From assembly GCF_029227915.1 (NCBI RefSeq), contig NC_079876.1, positions 34,641,828 through 34,705,827 on the forward strand: a DNA stretch of 64,000 bases. The letters run 5' to 3'. Position 1 is the first letter of the stretch; each line of letters starts with the position of its first letter. Shown piece after piece: positions 49,757 through 63,200 of the stretch. Position numbers and translations under genes: made by a program. The stretch is from Hydractinia symbiolongicarpus (lineage: Eukaryota > Cnidaria > Hydrozoa > Anthoathecata > Hydractiniidae). The notes beneath the pieces are model-generated. The model was given only the letters and a program-made list of their open reading frames with translations. It made no database searches and was not told the DNA's origin.

Positions 49757-52700
49757 ACTGTTAAAAGCGATGCAACCTAGTAATAACAGATAAATATCGC
49801 CAAATACATGTTGGTACGAATATGTGACCCAACCGTTGAAACTCAAACGGACTGACACCGTTAAAAAGTCAATGAAAGGTAGTTTTTGAAACTGTCGCTA
49901 CTTCTTCAGCGCGCTATAACAACTAGGATTGGTCCCGCAGTAAAAAATGACTTTTTTATCTTAATTTTTAAATGAAGCGCTACCACAGAGCCCAGTGTAA
50001 TCGCTAAGTTTCGGCAATCATGTCAAATTAAGAAGAATATTAGTTCTTGGAGTCCAATTGTCTCCTTCATCACATCTATCAGGTGACAGTCCAAAGTTAG
50101 TTCAATTAAGTCCCACAGTCAATCGTTTCACTGTTAAAGGCGATGAAACCTAGTAATATCAGATAAATATCGCTAAATACATGTTGGTACGAATATGTGA
50201 CCAAACCGTTGTAACTGAAAGGGAGTGACACCGTTTGAAAGTCAATGAAATGTAGTTTTTGAAACTGTCGCTCTTTCTTCATCGTGCGATAACGGCAGGG
50301 ATTGGTCCCGCAGTAAAAAATGACTTATTTATCTTAACTTTAAATGAAGCTCTTCCACAGAGCCCAGTGTAATCGCTAAGTTTCGGCAATCATGTCAAAT
50401 TAAGAAGAATGTTATTTCTTGGAGTCCAATTGTCTCCTTTATCACATCTATCATGTGACAGTCAAAAGTTAGTTCAATTAAGTCCCACAGTCAATCGTTT
50501 CATAGTTAAAAGCGATGCAACCTAGTCATATCAGATAAATATCGCTAAATACATGTTGGTACGAATATGTGACCCAACCGTTGAAACTCAGACGGACTGA
50601 CACCGTTAAAAACTCAATGAAATGTAGTTTTTGAAACTGTCTCTATTTCTTCAGCGTGCAATAACGGATAAGATTGGCCCTACAGTAAAGAATGACTTAT
50701 TTATCTAAACTCTTAAATGAAGCGCTACCACAGCGACCAGTGTAATTGTTGAGTTTCGGCAATACTTTCATATTAAGAAGAATGTTATTTCTTGGAGTCA
50801 AATTGTCTCATTTATCACATCTATCAGGTGACAGTCCAAAGTTAGTTCAATTAAGTCCCACAGTCAATCGTTTCACTGTTAAAAGCGATGAAACCTAGTA
50901 ATATCAGATAAATATCGCTAAATACATGTTGGTACGAATATGTGACCCAACCGTTGTAACATAAACGGAATGACACGGTTAGAAAGTCAATGAAATGTAG
51001 TTTTTGAAACTGTCGCAACTTCTTCAGCGTGCGATAACGGATAGGATTGGTCCCGCAGTAAAAAATGACTTTTTTATCTTAATTTTTAGTTGAAGCGATA
51101 CCACAGCGACCAGTGTAATCGTTGAGTTTCGGCAATACTTTCATATTAAGAAGAATGTTATTTCTTGGAGTCAAATTGTCTCCTTTATCACATCTATCAG
51201 GTGACAGTCCAAAGTTAGTTCAATTAAGTCCCACAGTCAATCGTTTCATAGTTAAAAGCGATGCAACCTAGTAATATTAGAAAAATGTCGCTAAATACAT
51301 GTTGGTGCGAATATGCGACACAACCGTTGTAACAGAAACGGACTGACACCGTTAGAAAGTCAATAAAATGGAGTTTTTGAAACTGTTCCTATTTCTTCAG
51401 CGTGCGATAACGGATAGGTTTGGTCCCACAGTAAAGAATGACTTATTCATCTAAACTCTTAATTAAAGCGCTACCACAGCGGCCAGTGTAATCGCTGAGT
51501 TCCGGCAATCATGTCAACTTAAGAAGAATGTTAATTCTTGGAATCCAATTGTCTCATTTTTCACATTTATCAAGTCACAGTCCAAAGTTAGTTCAATTAA
51601 GTCCCACAGTCAATCGTTTCATTGTTAAAAGCGATGCAACCTAGTAATATCAAAAAATATCGCTAAATACATGTTGGTGCGAATATGTGACACAACCGTT
51701 GAAACTCAAACGGACTGACACCGTTAGAAAGTCAATGAAATGTAGTTCTTGAAACTGTCGCTATTTCTTCAGCGCGCCATAACGGCTGGGATTGGTCCCG
51801 CAGTAAAAAATGACTTTTTTATCTTAATTTTTAATTGAAGCGCTACCACAGCGACCAGTGTAATCGCTGAGTTTCATCAATCATTTCATATTAAGAAGAA
51901 TTTTAATTCTTGGAGTGTAATTGTCTCCTTTATCACATCTATCAGCTGACAGTCCAAAGTTAGTTCAATTAAGTCCCACAGTCAATTGTTTCATAGTTAA
52001 AAGCGATGCAACCTAGTAATATTAGAAAAACATCGCTAAATACATGTTAGTGCGAATATGTGACACAACCGTTGCAACTGAAACGGACTGACACCGTTAG
52101 AAAGTCAATGAAATGTAGTTTTTGAAACTGTCCCTATTTCTTCAGCGCGCGATAACGGATAGGATTGGTCCCACAGTGAGGAATGACTTATTTATCTAAA
52201 CTCTTTAATGAAGCGCTACCACAGCGGCCAGTGTAATCGCTGAGCTCCGGCAATCACGTCAAACTAAGAAGAATGTTATTTCTTGGAGTCAAATTGTCTC
52301 CTTTATCACATCTGTCAGGTAACAGTCCAAAGTTAGTTCAATTAAGTCCCACAGTCAATCGTTTCATTGTTAAAAGCGATGCAACCTAGTAATATCAAAA
52401 AGATATCGCTAAATACATGTTGGTGCGAATATGTGACACAACCGTTGAAACTCAAACGCACTGACACCGTTAGAAAGTCAATGAAATGTAGTTCTTGAAA
52501 CTGTCGCTATTTCTTCAGCGCGCGATAACGGCTAGGATTGGTCCCGCAGTAAAAATGGACTTTTTTTTCTTAATTTTTAATTGAAGCGCTACCACAGCGA
52601 CCAGTGTAATCGCTGAGTTTCGGCAATCATTTCATATTAAGAAGAATGTTATTTCTTGGAGTGCAATTGTCTCTTTTATCACATCTATCAGGTGACAGTC

Positions 52701-52870
52701 CAAAGTTAGCTCAATTAAGTCCCACAGTCAATCGTTTCATAGTTAAAAGCGATGCAACCTAGTAATATTAGAAAAATATTGCTAAATACATGTTGGTACG
52801 AATATGTGACCAAACCGTTGTAACTGAAAGGGAGTGATACAGTTGGAAAGTCAATGAAATGTAGTTTTTG
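49757..52870. repeat. Diverged family-1 monomers leading to the family switch
   Basis: Eight or nine monomers more different from each other than those in 0-36 kb. Recurrent subtypes: catctatcaggtgac in place of catttatcagg, agcgaccagtgtaat, and tttcggcaatactttcat, which occurs at ~50756 and ~51127. tgcgaatatgtgacacaacc occurs at ~51306, 51679 and 52426. There is no obvious perfect HOR. Higher divergence suggests less recent turnover here, towards an edge of the homogenised domain. Confidence 0.72.
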
Positions 52871-54460
52871 AAACTGTCGCTATTTCTTCAGCGCGCGATA
52901 ACGGCTAGGATTGGTCCCACAGTAAATAATGACTTATTTACCTAAACTTTTAAATGAAGCTCTACCACAGAGCCCAGTGTAATCGCTGAGTTCCGGCAAT
53001 CATTTCAAATTAAGAAGAATGTTAATTCTTGGAGTCCAATTGTCTCACTTTCACATTTATAAGGTCACAGTCCATATTCAGTTCAATTAAGTCTCACAGT
53101 CAATCATTTCACTGTTAAAAGCCATACAACTTAGTAATACCGGAAAAATATCGCTGTATACATGTTGTTACGAATATGTGACTCAACCGTTGTAACTCAA
53201 ACGGGTTGATACAGTTAGAAAGTCAATGAAATGTAGTTTTTGAAACTGTCGCTATTTCTTCAGTGCGCGATAATGGCTAGGATTGGTCCCACAGTAAAAA
53301 ATGACTTATTTACCTAAACTTTTAAATGAAGCGCTACCACAGCGCCCAGTGTAATCGCTGAGTTCCGGCAGTCACGTCATATTAAGAAGAATGTTATTTC
53401 TTGGAGTTTAATTGTCTCATTTTTCACATTTATCAAGTCACAGTCCAAAGTTAGTTCAATTAAGTCCCACAGTCAATCGCTTCAATGTTAAAAGCCATAC
53501 AACCTAGTAATATCAGAAAAATATCGCTAAATACATGTTGGTACGAATATGTGACCCAACCGTTTTAACTCAAACAGATTAACACCGTTAGAAAGTCAAT
53601 GAAATGTAGTTTTTGAAACTGTCGATATTTCTTCAGCGCGCGATAACGGATAGGGTTGGTCCCACAGTAAAGAACGACTTATTTATCTAAATTTTTGAAT
53701 GAAACGCTACCACAATGCCCACTTCAATCGCTGATTTTTGGCAATCATTTCATATTAAGAAGAATGTTATTTCTTGGAGTCCAATTGTCTCACTTTCACA
53801 TTTATAAGGTCACAGTCCAAAGTTAGTTCAATTAAGTCCAACAGTGAATTGTTTCATAGTTGAAAGCGATGCAACCTAGTAATATCGGAAAATTATCGCT
53901 AAATACATGTTGGTACGAATATGTGACCCAACCGTTGTAACTCAAACGGATTGAACCGTTAGAAAGTCAATGAAATGTAGTTTTTGAAACTGTCGCTATT
54001 TTTTCAGCGCGCGATAACGGATAGGATTGGTCCCACAGTAAAGAACGATTTATTTATCTAAATTTTTAAATGAAGCGCTACCACAACGCCCAGTTTAATC
54101 GCTGATTTCCGGCAATCATTTCATATTAAGAAGAATGTTATTTCTTGGAGTCCAATTGTTTCACTCTCACATTTATAAGGTCACAGTCCATAATCAGTTC
54201 AACTAAGTCCCACAGTCAATCGTTTCACTGTTAAAGGCCATACAACCTAGTAATATCAGAAAAATATCGCTAAATACATGTTGGTACGAATATGTGACCC
54301 AACCGTTGTAACTCAAACGGATTGACACCGTTAGAAAGTCAATGAAATGTAGTTTTTAAAACTGTCCCTATTTCTTCAGCGCGCGATAACGGATAGGATT
54401 GGTCCCACAGTAAAGAATGACTTATTTATCTAAACTCTTAAATGAAGCGCTACCGCAACA
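52871..54460. repeat. Transition zone between monomer families
   Basis: Left and right halves of the two families alternate. A family-2 right half (cactttcacatttataagg, aataccggaaaaatatc) appears at ~53040-53210. It is followed by a hybrid with ctcatttttcac and ccaaagttag but agccatacaacc (~53410-53500). Next comes a monomer with atttataagg followed by family-1 ccaaagttag (~53795-53830). Finally, near 54160, copies appear with ccataatcag yet still tcccacag. From about 54460 all copies are family 2. The change is thus stepwise over four monomers, not a single breakpoint. Confidence 0.8.
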
Positions 54461-55094
54461 CTCACTTTAATCGCTGATTTCCGGCAATCATTTCAAATTC
54501 AGAAGAGTGTTATTTCTTGGAGTCCAATTGTCTCACTTTCACATTTATAAGGTCACAGTCCATAATCAGTTCAATTAAGTCTCACAGTCAATCGTTTCAC
54601 TGTTGAAAGCCATACAACTTAGTAATACCGGAAAAATATCGCTAAATACATGTTGGTACGAATATGTGACTCACCCGTTGTAACTCAAACGGATTGATAC
54701 AGTTAGAAAGTCAATGAAATGTAGTTTTTGAAACTGTCGCTACTTCGTCAGCGCGCGATAACGGATAGGATTGGTCCCACAGTAAAGAACGAGTTATTTA
54801 TCTAAATTTTTAAATGAAGCGCTACCACAACGCCCAGTTTAATCGCTGATTTCCGGCAATCATTTCAAATTAAGAAGAATGTTATTTCTTGGAGTCCAGT
54901 TGCCTCACTTTCACATTTATAAGGTCACAGTCCATAGTCAGTTCAATTGAGTCTCACAGTCAATCATTTCACTTTTAAAAGCCATACAACTTAGTAATAC
55001 CGGAAAAATATCGCTAAATACATGTTGGTACGAATATGTGACTAAACCGTTGTAACTCAAACGGATTGGTACAGTTAGAAAGTCAATGAAATGT

Positions 55095-57480
55095 AGTGTT
55101 TGAAACTGTCGCTATTTCTTCAGCGCGCGACAACGGATAGGATTGGTCCCACAGTAAAGAACAACTTATTTATCTAAATTTTTAAATGAAGCGCTACCAC
55201 AACGCCCAGTTTAATCGCTGATTTCCGGCAATCATTTCAAATTAAAAAGAATGTTATTTCTTGGAGTCCAATTGTCTCACCTTCACATTTATAAGGTCAC
55301 AGTCCATAATCAGTTCAACTAAGTCTCACAGTCAATCGTTTCACTGTTAAAAGCCATACAACTTAGTAATACCGGAAAAATATCGCTAAATACATGTTGG
55401 AACGAGTATGTGACTCAACCGTTGTAACTCAAACGGATTAATACAGTTAGAAAGTCAATGAAATGTAGTTTTTGTAACTGTCGCTACTTCTTCAGCGCGC
55501 GATAACGGATAGGATTAGTCCCACAGTAAAGAACGAGTTATATATCTAAATTCTTAAATGAAGCGCTACCACAACGCCCAGTTTAATCGCTGATTTCCGC
55601 AATCATTTCAAATTAAGAAGAATGTTATTTCTTGGAGTTCAATTGTCTCACTTTCACATTTATAAGGTAACAGTCCATAGTCAGTTCAATTAAGTCTCAC
55701 AGTCAATCGTTTCACTGTTAAAAGCCATACAACTTAGTAATACCGGAAAAATTTCGCTAAATACATGTTGGTACGAATATGTGACTAAACCGTTGTAACT
55801 CAAACGGATTGGTACAGTTAGAAAGTCAATGAAATGTAGTGTTTGAAACTGTCGCTATTTCTTCAGCGCGCGATAACGGATAGGATTGGTCCCACAGTAA
55901 AGAACAACTTATTTATCTAAATTTTTAAATGAAGCGCTACCACAACGCCCAGTTTAATCGCTGATTTCCGGCAATCATTTCAAATTAAAAAGAATGTTAT
56001 TTCTTGGAGTCCAATTGTCTCACCTTCACATTTATAAGGTCACAGTCCATAATCAGTTCAATTAAGTCTCACAGTCAATCGTTTCACTGTTAAAAGCCAT
56101 ACAACATAGTAATACCGGAAAAATATCGCTAAACACATGTTGGAACGAATATGTGACTCAACCGTTGTAACTCAAACGGATTAATACAGTTAGAAAGTCA
56201 ATGAAATGTAGTTTTTGTAACTGTCGCTACTTCTTCAGCGCGCGATAACGGATAGGATTAGTCCCACAGTAAAGAACGAGTTATTTATCTAAATTCTGAA
56301 ATGAAGCGCTACCACAACGCCCAGTTTAATCGCTGATTTCCGCAATCATTTCAAATTAAGAAGAATGTTATTTCTTGGAGTTCAATTGTCTCACTTTCAC
56401 ATTTATAAGGCAACAGTCCATAGTCAGTTCAATTAAGTCTCACAGTCAATCATTTCACTGTTAAAAGCCATACAACTTAGTAATACCGGAAAAATATCGC
56501 TAAATACATGTTGGTACGAATATGTGACTAAACCGTTGTAACTCAAACGGATTGGTACAGTTAGAAAGTCAATGAAATGTAGTGTTTGAAACTGTCGCTA
56601 TTTCTTCAGCGCGGGATAAAGGATAGGATTGGTCCCACAGTAAAAAGCAACTTATTTATCTAAATTTTTAAATGAAGCGCTACCACAACGCCCAGTTTAA
56701 TCGCTGATTTCCGGCAATCATTTCAAATTAAAAAGAATGTTATTTCTTGGAGTCCAATTGTCTCACCTTCACATTTATAAGGTCACAGTCCATAATCAGT
56801 TCAATTAAGTCTCACAGTCAATCGTTTCACTGTTAAAAGCCATACAACTTAGTAATACCGGAAAAATATCGCTAAACACATGTTGGAACGAATATGTGAC
56901 TCAACCGTTGTAACTCAAACGGATTAATACAGTTAGAAAGTCAATGAAATGTAGTTTTTGTAACTGTCGCTACTTCTTCAGCGCGCGATAACGGATAGGA
57001 TTAGTCCCACAGTAAAGAACGAGTTATTTATCCAAATTCTTAAATGAAGCGCTACCACAACGCCCAGTTTAATCGCTGATTTCCGGCAATCATTTCAAAT
57101 TAAAAAGAATGTTATTTCTTGGAGTCCAATTGTCTCACCTTTACATTTATAAGGTCACAGTCCATAATCAGTTCAATTAAGTCTCGCAGTCAATCGTTTC
57201 ACTGTTAAAAGCCATACAACTTAGTAATACCGGAAAAATATCGCTAAACACATGTTGGAACGAATATGTGACTCAACCGTTGTAACTCAAACGGATTAAT
57301 ACAGTTAGAAAGTCAATGAAATGTAGTTTTTGTAACTGTCGCTACTTCTTCAGCGCGCGATAACGGATAGGATTAGTCCCACAGTAAAGAACGAGTTATT
57401 TATCTAAATTCTTAAATGAAGCGCTACCACAACGCCCAGTTTAATCGCTGATTTCCGCAATCATTTCAACATAAGAAGAA
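55095..57480. repeat. Family-2 dimer/trimer repeat (743 and 1,115 bp)
   Basis: Two monomer types alternate. One carries ttaatacagttag, gtttttgtaactgtcg, gattagtcccac and a one-base deletion in gatttccgcaatc (55593, 56336, 57451). The other carries tggtacagttag, gtagtgtttgaaac and gaacaacttattt. Spacings are 743 (two monomers minus one base) and then 1,115, so one extra 372-bp monomer was inserted in the last round, near 57000-57370. Confidence 0.82.
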
Positions 57481-58166
57481 TGTTATTTCTTGGAGTTCAA
57501 TTGTCTCACTTTCACATTTATAAGGTAACAGTCCATAGTCAGTTCAATTAAGTCTCACAGTCAATCATTTTACTGTTAAAAGCCATACAACTTAGTAATA
57601 CCGGAAAAATATCGCTAAATACATGTTGGTACGAATATGTGACTAAACCGTTGTAACTCAAACGTATTGATACTGATAGAAAGTCAATGAAATGTATTTT
57701 TTGAAACTGTCGCTATTTCTTCAGCGCGCGACAACGGATAGGATTGGTCCCACAGTAAAGAACAACTTATTTATCTAAATTTTTAAATGAAGCGCTACCA
57801 CAACGCCCACTTTAATCGCTGATTTCCGGTAATCATTTCATATTAAGAAGAATGTTATTTCTTGGAGTCCAATTGTCTCATTTTCACATTTATAAGGTCA
57901 CAGTCCATAATCAGTTCAACTAAGTCCCACAGTCAATCGTTTCACTGTTAAAGGCCATACAACCTAGTAATATCAGAAAAATATCGCTAAATACATGTTG
58001 GTACGAATATGTGACCCAACCGTTGTAACTCAAACGGATTGACACCGTTAGAAAGTCAATGAAATGTAGTTTTTGAAACTGTCGCTACTTCTTCAGCGCG
58101 CGATTACGGATAAGATTGGTCCCACAGTAAAGAACGACTGATTTATCAAAATTTTTAAATGAAGCG

Positions 58167-61142
58167 CTACCACAACGCCCACTTTAATCGCTGATTTCCG
58201 GCAATCATTTCAAATTAAGAACAATGTTATTTCTTGGAGTCCAATTGTCTCACTTCCACATTTATAAGGTCACAGTCCATAATCAGTTCAATTAAGTCTC
58301 ACAGTCAATCGTTTCACTGTTAAAAGCCATACAACTTAGTAATACCGGAAAAATATCGCTAAATACATGTTGGTACGAATATGTGACTCAACCGTTGTAA
58401 CTCAAACGGATTGATACAGTTAGAAAGTCAATGAAATGTAGTTTTTGAAACTGTCGCTACTTCTTCAGCTCGCGATAAGGGATAGGATTGGTCCTACAGT
58501 AAAGAACAACTTATTTATCTATATTTTTAAATGAAGCGCTACCACAACGCCAAGTGTAATCGCTGATTTCCGGCAATCATTTCAAATTAAAAAGAATGTT
58601 ATTTCTTGGAGTCCAATTGTCTCACCTTCACATTTATAAGGTCACAGTCCATAATCAGTTCAATTAAGTCTCACAGTCAATCGTTTCACTGTTAAAAGCC
58701 ATACAACTTAGTAATACCGGAAAAATATCGCTAAATACATGTTGGTACGAATATGTGATTCAACCGTTGTAACTCAAATGGATTGATACAGTTAGAAAGT
58801 CAATGAAATGTAGTTTTTGAAACTGTCGCTACTTCTTCAGCGCGCGATAACGGATAGGATTGGTCCCACAGTAAAGAACGAGTTATTTATCTAAATTTTT
58901 AAATGAAGCGCTACCACAACGCCCAGTTTAATCGCTGATTTCCGGCAATCATTTCAAATTAAGAAGAATGTTATTTCTTGGAGTCCAATTGTCTCACCTT
59001 CACATTTATAAGGTCACAGTCCATAATCAGTTCAATTAAGTCTCACAGTCAATTGTTTCACTGTTAAAAGCCATACAACTTAGTAATACCGGAAAAATAT
59101 CGCTAAATACATGTTGGTACGAATATGTGACTCAACCGTTATAACTCAAACGGATTGATACAGTTAGAAAGTCAATGAAATGTAGTTTTTGAAACTGTCG
59201 CTACTTCTTCAGCGCGCGATAACGGATAGGATTGGTCCCACAGTAAAGAACGAGTTATTTATCTAAATTTTTAAATGAAGCGCTACCACAACGCCCAGTT
59301 TAATCGCTGATTTCCGGCAATCATTTCAAATTAAGAAGAATGTTATTTCTTGGAGTCCAATTGTCTCACCTTCACATTTATAAGGTCACAGTCCATAGTC
59401 AGTTCAATTAAGTCTCACAGTCAATCATTTCACTGTTAAAAGCCATACAACTTAGTAATACCGGAAAAATATCGCTAAATACATGTTGGTACGAATATGT
59501 GACTCAACCGTTGTAACTCAAACGGATTGATACAGTTAGAAAGTCAACGAAATGTAGTTTTTGAAACTGTCGCTATTTCTTCAGCGCGCGATAACGGATA
59601 GGATTGGTCCCACAGTAAAGAACAACTTATTTATCTAAATTTTTAAATAAAGCGCTACCACAACGCCCACTTTAATCGCTGATTTCCGGCAATCATTTCA
59701 AATTAAGAACAATGTTATTTCTTGGAGTCCAATTGTCGCACTTCCACATTTATAAGGTCACAGTCCATAATCAGTTCAATTAAGTCTCACAGTCAATCGT
59801 TTCACTGTTAAAAGCCATACAACTTAGTAATACCGGAAAAATATCGCTAAATACATGTTGGTACGAATATGTGAATCAACCGTTGTAACTCAAACGGATT
59901 GATACAGTTAGAAAGTCAATGAAATGTAGTTTTTGAAACTGTCGCTACTTCTTCAGCTCGCGATAAGGGATAGGATTGGTCCTACAGTAAAGAACAACTT
60001 ATTTATCTATATTTTTAAATGAAGCGCTACCACAACGCCAAGTGTAATCGCTGATTTCCGGCAATCATTTCAAATTAAAAAGAATGTTATTTCTTGGAGT
60101 CCAATTGTCTCACCTTCACATTTATAAGGTCACAGTCCATAATCAGTTCAATTAAGTCTCACAGTCAATCGTTTCACTGTTAAAAGCCATACAACTTAGT
60201 AATACCGGAAAAATATCGCTAAATACATGTTGGTACGAATATGTGACTCAACCGTTGTAACTCAAATGGATTGATACAGTTAGAAAGTCAATGAAATGTA
60301 GTTTTTGAAACTGTCGCTACTTCTTCAGCGCGCGATAACGGATAGGATTGGTCCCGCAGTAAAGAACGAGTTATTTATCTAAATTTTTAAATGAAGCGCT
60401 ACCACAACGCTCAGTTTAATCGCTGATTTCCGGCAATCATTTCAAATTAAGAAGAATGTTATTTCTTGGAGTCCAATTGTCTCACCTTCACATTTATAAG
60501 GTCACAGTCCATAATCAGTTCAATTAAGTCTCACAGTCAATCGTTTCACTGTTAAAAGCCATACAACTTAGTAATACCGGAAAAATATCGCTAAATACAT
60601 GTTGGTACGAATATGTGACTCAACCGTTATAACTCAAACGGATTGATACAGTTAGAAAGTCAATGAAATGTAGTTTTTGAAACTGTCGCTACTTCTTCAG
60701 CGCGCGATAACGGATAGGATTGGTCCCACAGTAAAGAACGAGTTATTTATCTAAATTTTTAAATGAAGCGCTACCACAACGCCCAGTTTAATCGCTGATT
60801 TCCGGCAATCATTTCAAATTAAGAAGAATGTTATTTCTTGGAGTCCAATTGTCTCACCTTCACATTTATAAGGTCACAGTCCATAGTCAGTTCAATTAAG
60901 TCTCACAGTCAATCATTTCACTGTTAAAAGCCATACAACTTAGTAATACCGGAAAAATATCGCTAAATACATGTTGGTACGAATATGTGACTCAACCGTT
61001 GTAACTCAAACGGATTGATACAGTTAGAAAGTCAATGAAATGTAGTTTTTGAAACTGTCGCTATTTCTTCAGCGCGCGATAACGGATAGGATTGGTCCCA
61101 CAGTAAAGAACAACTTATTTATCTAAATTTTTAAATAAAGCG
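58167..61142. repeat. Family-2 tetramer, 1,488 bp x 2 copies
   Basis: Offset exactly 4 x 372. Markers: aagaacaatgttatttc (58217 and 59705), cacttccacatttata (58252 and 59740), and cagctcgcgataaggg with ggtcctacag (58467 and 59955). accgttataactc falls near 59137 and 60625, and gaaagtcaacgaaatg is private to the first copy near 59539. Few differences are visible: gtgattcaacc versus gtgactcaacc (58755/60243), gtcccacag versus gtcccgcag (~60352), and acgcccag versus acgctcag (~60407). Confidence 0.88.
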
Positions 61143-63200
61143 CTACCACAACGCCAAGTTTAATCGCTGATTTCCGGCAATCATTTCAAATTAAAAAGAA
61201 TGTTATTTCTTGGAGTCCAATTGTCTCACCTTCGCATTTATAAGGTAACAGTCCATAATCAGTTCAATTAAGTCTCACAGTCAATCGTTTCACTGTTAAA
61301 AGCCATACAACTTAGTAATACCGGAAAAATATCGCTAAATACATGTTGGTACGAATATGTGACTCAACCGTTGTAACTCAAACGGAGTAATACAGTTAGA
61401 AAGTCAATGAAATGTAGTTTTTGAAGCTGTCGCTACTTCTTCAGCGCGCGATAACGGATAGGATTGGTCCCACAGTAAAGAACGACTGATTTATCTAAAT
61501 TTTTAAATGAAGCGCTACCCCAACGCCCACCTTAAACGCTGATTTCCGGCAATCATTTCAAATTAAGAAGAATGTTATTTCTTGGAGTCCAATTGTCTCA
61601 CTTTCACATTTATAAGGTCACAGTCAATAATCAGTTCAATTATGTCTCACAGTCAATCGTTTCACTGTTAAAAGCCATACAACTTAGTAATACCAGAAAA
61701 ATATCGCTAAATACATGTTGGTACGAATATGTGACTCAACCGTTGTAACTCAAACGGATTGATACAGTTAAAAAGTCAATGAAATGTAGTTTTTGAAACT
61801 GTCGCTACTTCTTCAGCGCGCGATAACGGATAGGATTGGTCCCACATTAAAAAACGAGTTATTCATCTAATTTTTAAATGAAGCGCTACCCCAACGCCCA
61901 GTTTAATCGCTGATTTCCGGCAATCATTTTAAATTAAGAAGAATGTTATTTCTTGGAGTCCAATTCTCTCACCTTCACATTTATAAGGTCACAGTCCATA
62001 ATCAGTTCAATTAAGTCTCACATTCAATCATTTCACTGTTAAAAGCCATACAACTTAGTATTACCGGAAAAATATCGCTAAATACATGTTGGTACGAATA
62101 TGTGACTCAACCGTTGTAACTCAAACGGATTGATACAGTTAGAAAGTCAATGAAATGTAGTTTTTGAAACTGTCGCTATTTCTTCAGCGCGCGATAACGG
62201 ATAGGATTGGTCCCACAGTAAAGAACAACTTATTTATCTAAATTTTTAAATAAAGCGCTACCACAACGCCAAGTTTAATCGCTGATTTCCGGCAATCATT
62301 TCAAATTAAAAAGAATGTTATTTCTTGGAGTCCAATTGTCTCACCTTCACATTTATAAGGTAACAGTCCATAATCAGTTCAATTAAGTCTCACAGTCAAT
62401 CCTTTCACTGTTAAAAGCCATACAACTTAGTAATACCGGAAAAATATCGCTAAATACATGTTGGTACGAATATGTGACTCAACCGTTGTAACTCAAACGG
62501 ATTAATACAGTTAGAAAGTCAATGAAATGTAGTTTTTGAAACTGTCGCTACTTCTTCAGCGCGCGATAACGGATAGGATTGGTCCCACAGTAAAGAATGA
62601 CTGATTTATCTAAATTTTTAAATGAAGCGCTACCCCAACGCCCACCTTAATCGCTGATTTCCGGCAATCATTTCAAATTAAGAAGAATGCTATTTCTTGG
62701 AGTCCAATTGTCTCACTTTCACATTTATAAGGTCACAGTCAATAATCAGTTCAATTATGTCTCACAGTCAATCGTTTCACTGTTAAAAGCCATACAACTT
62801 AGTAATACCAGAAAAATATCGCTAAATACATGTTGGTACGAATATGTGACTCAACCGTTGTAACTCAAACGGATTGATGCAGTTAAAAAGTCAATGAAAT
62901 GTAGTTTTTGAAACTGTCGCTACTTCTTCAGCGCGCGATAACGGATAGGATTGGTCCCACATTAAAAAACGAGTTATTCATCTAATTTTTAAATGAAGCG
63001 CTACACCAACGCCCAGTTTAATCGCTGATTTCCGGCAATCATTTTAAATTAAGAAGAATGTTATTTCTTGGAGTCCAATTCTCTCACCTTCACATTTATA
63101 AGGTCACAGTCCATAATCAGTTCAATTAAGTCTCACAGTCAATCGTTTCACTGTTAAAAGCCATACAACTTAGTAATACCGGAAAAATATCGCTAAATAC
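61143..63200. repeat. Family-2 trimer, 1,115-bp period, about 1.9 copies
   Basis: gactgatttatc with accccaacgcccacc occurs at 61484 and 62599, and cacattaaaaaacgag with attcatctaattttt occurs near 61845 and 62960. aaataaagcgctacc with acgccaagttt occurs near 61132 and 62247. The period is 1,115 bp: three 372-bp monomers minus one base, lost in the catctaattttt copy. Minor drift is visible (gatacagtt versus gatgcagtt near 62877). The second copy breaks off near 63110-63200, where it joins sequence related to 58.7 kb. Confidence 0.85.
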
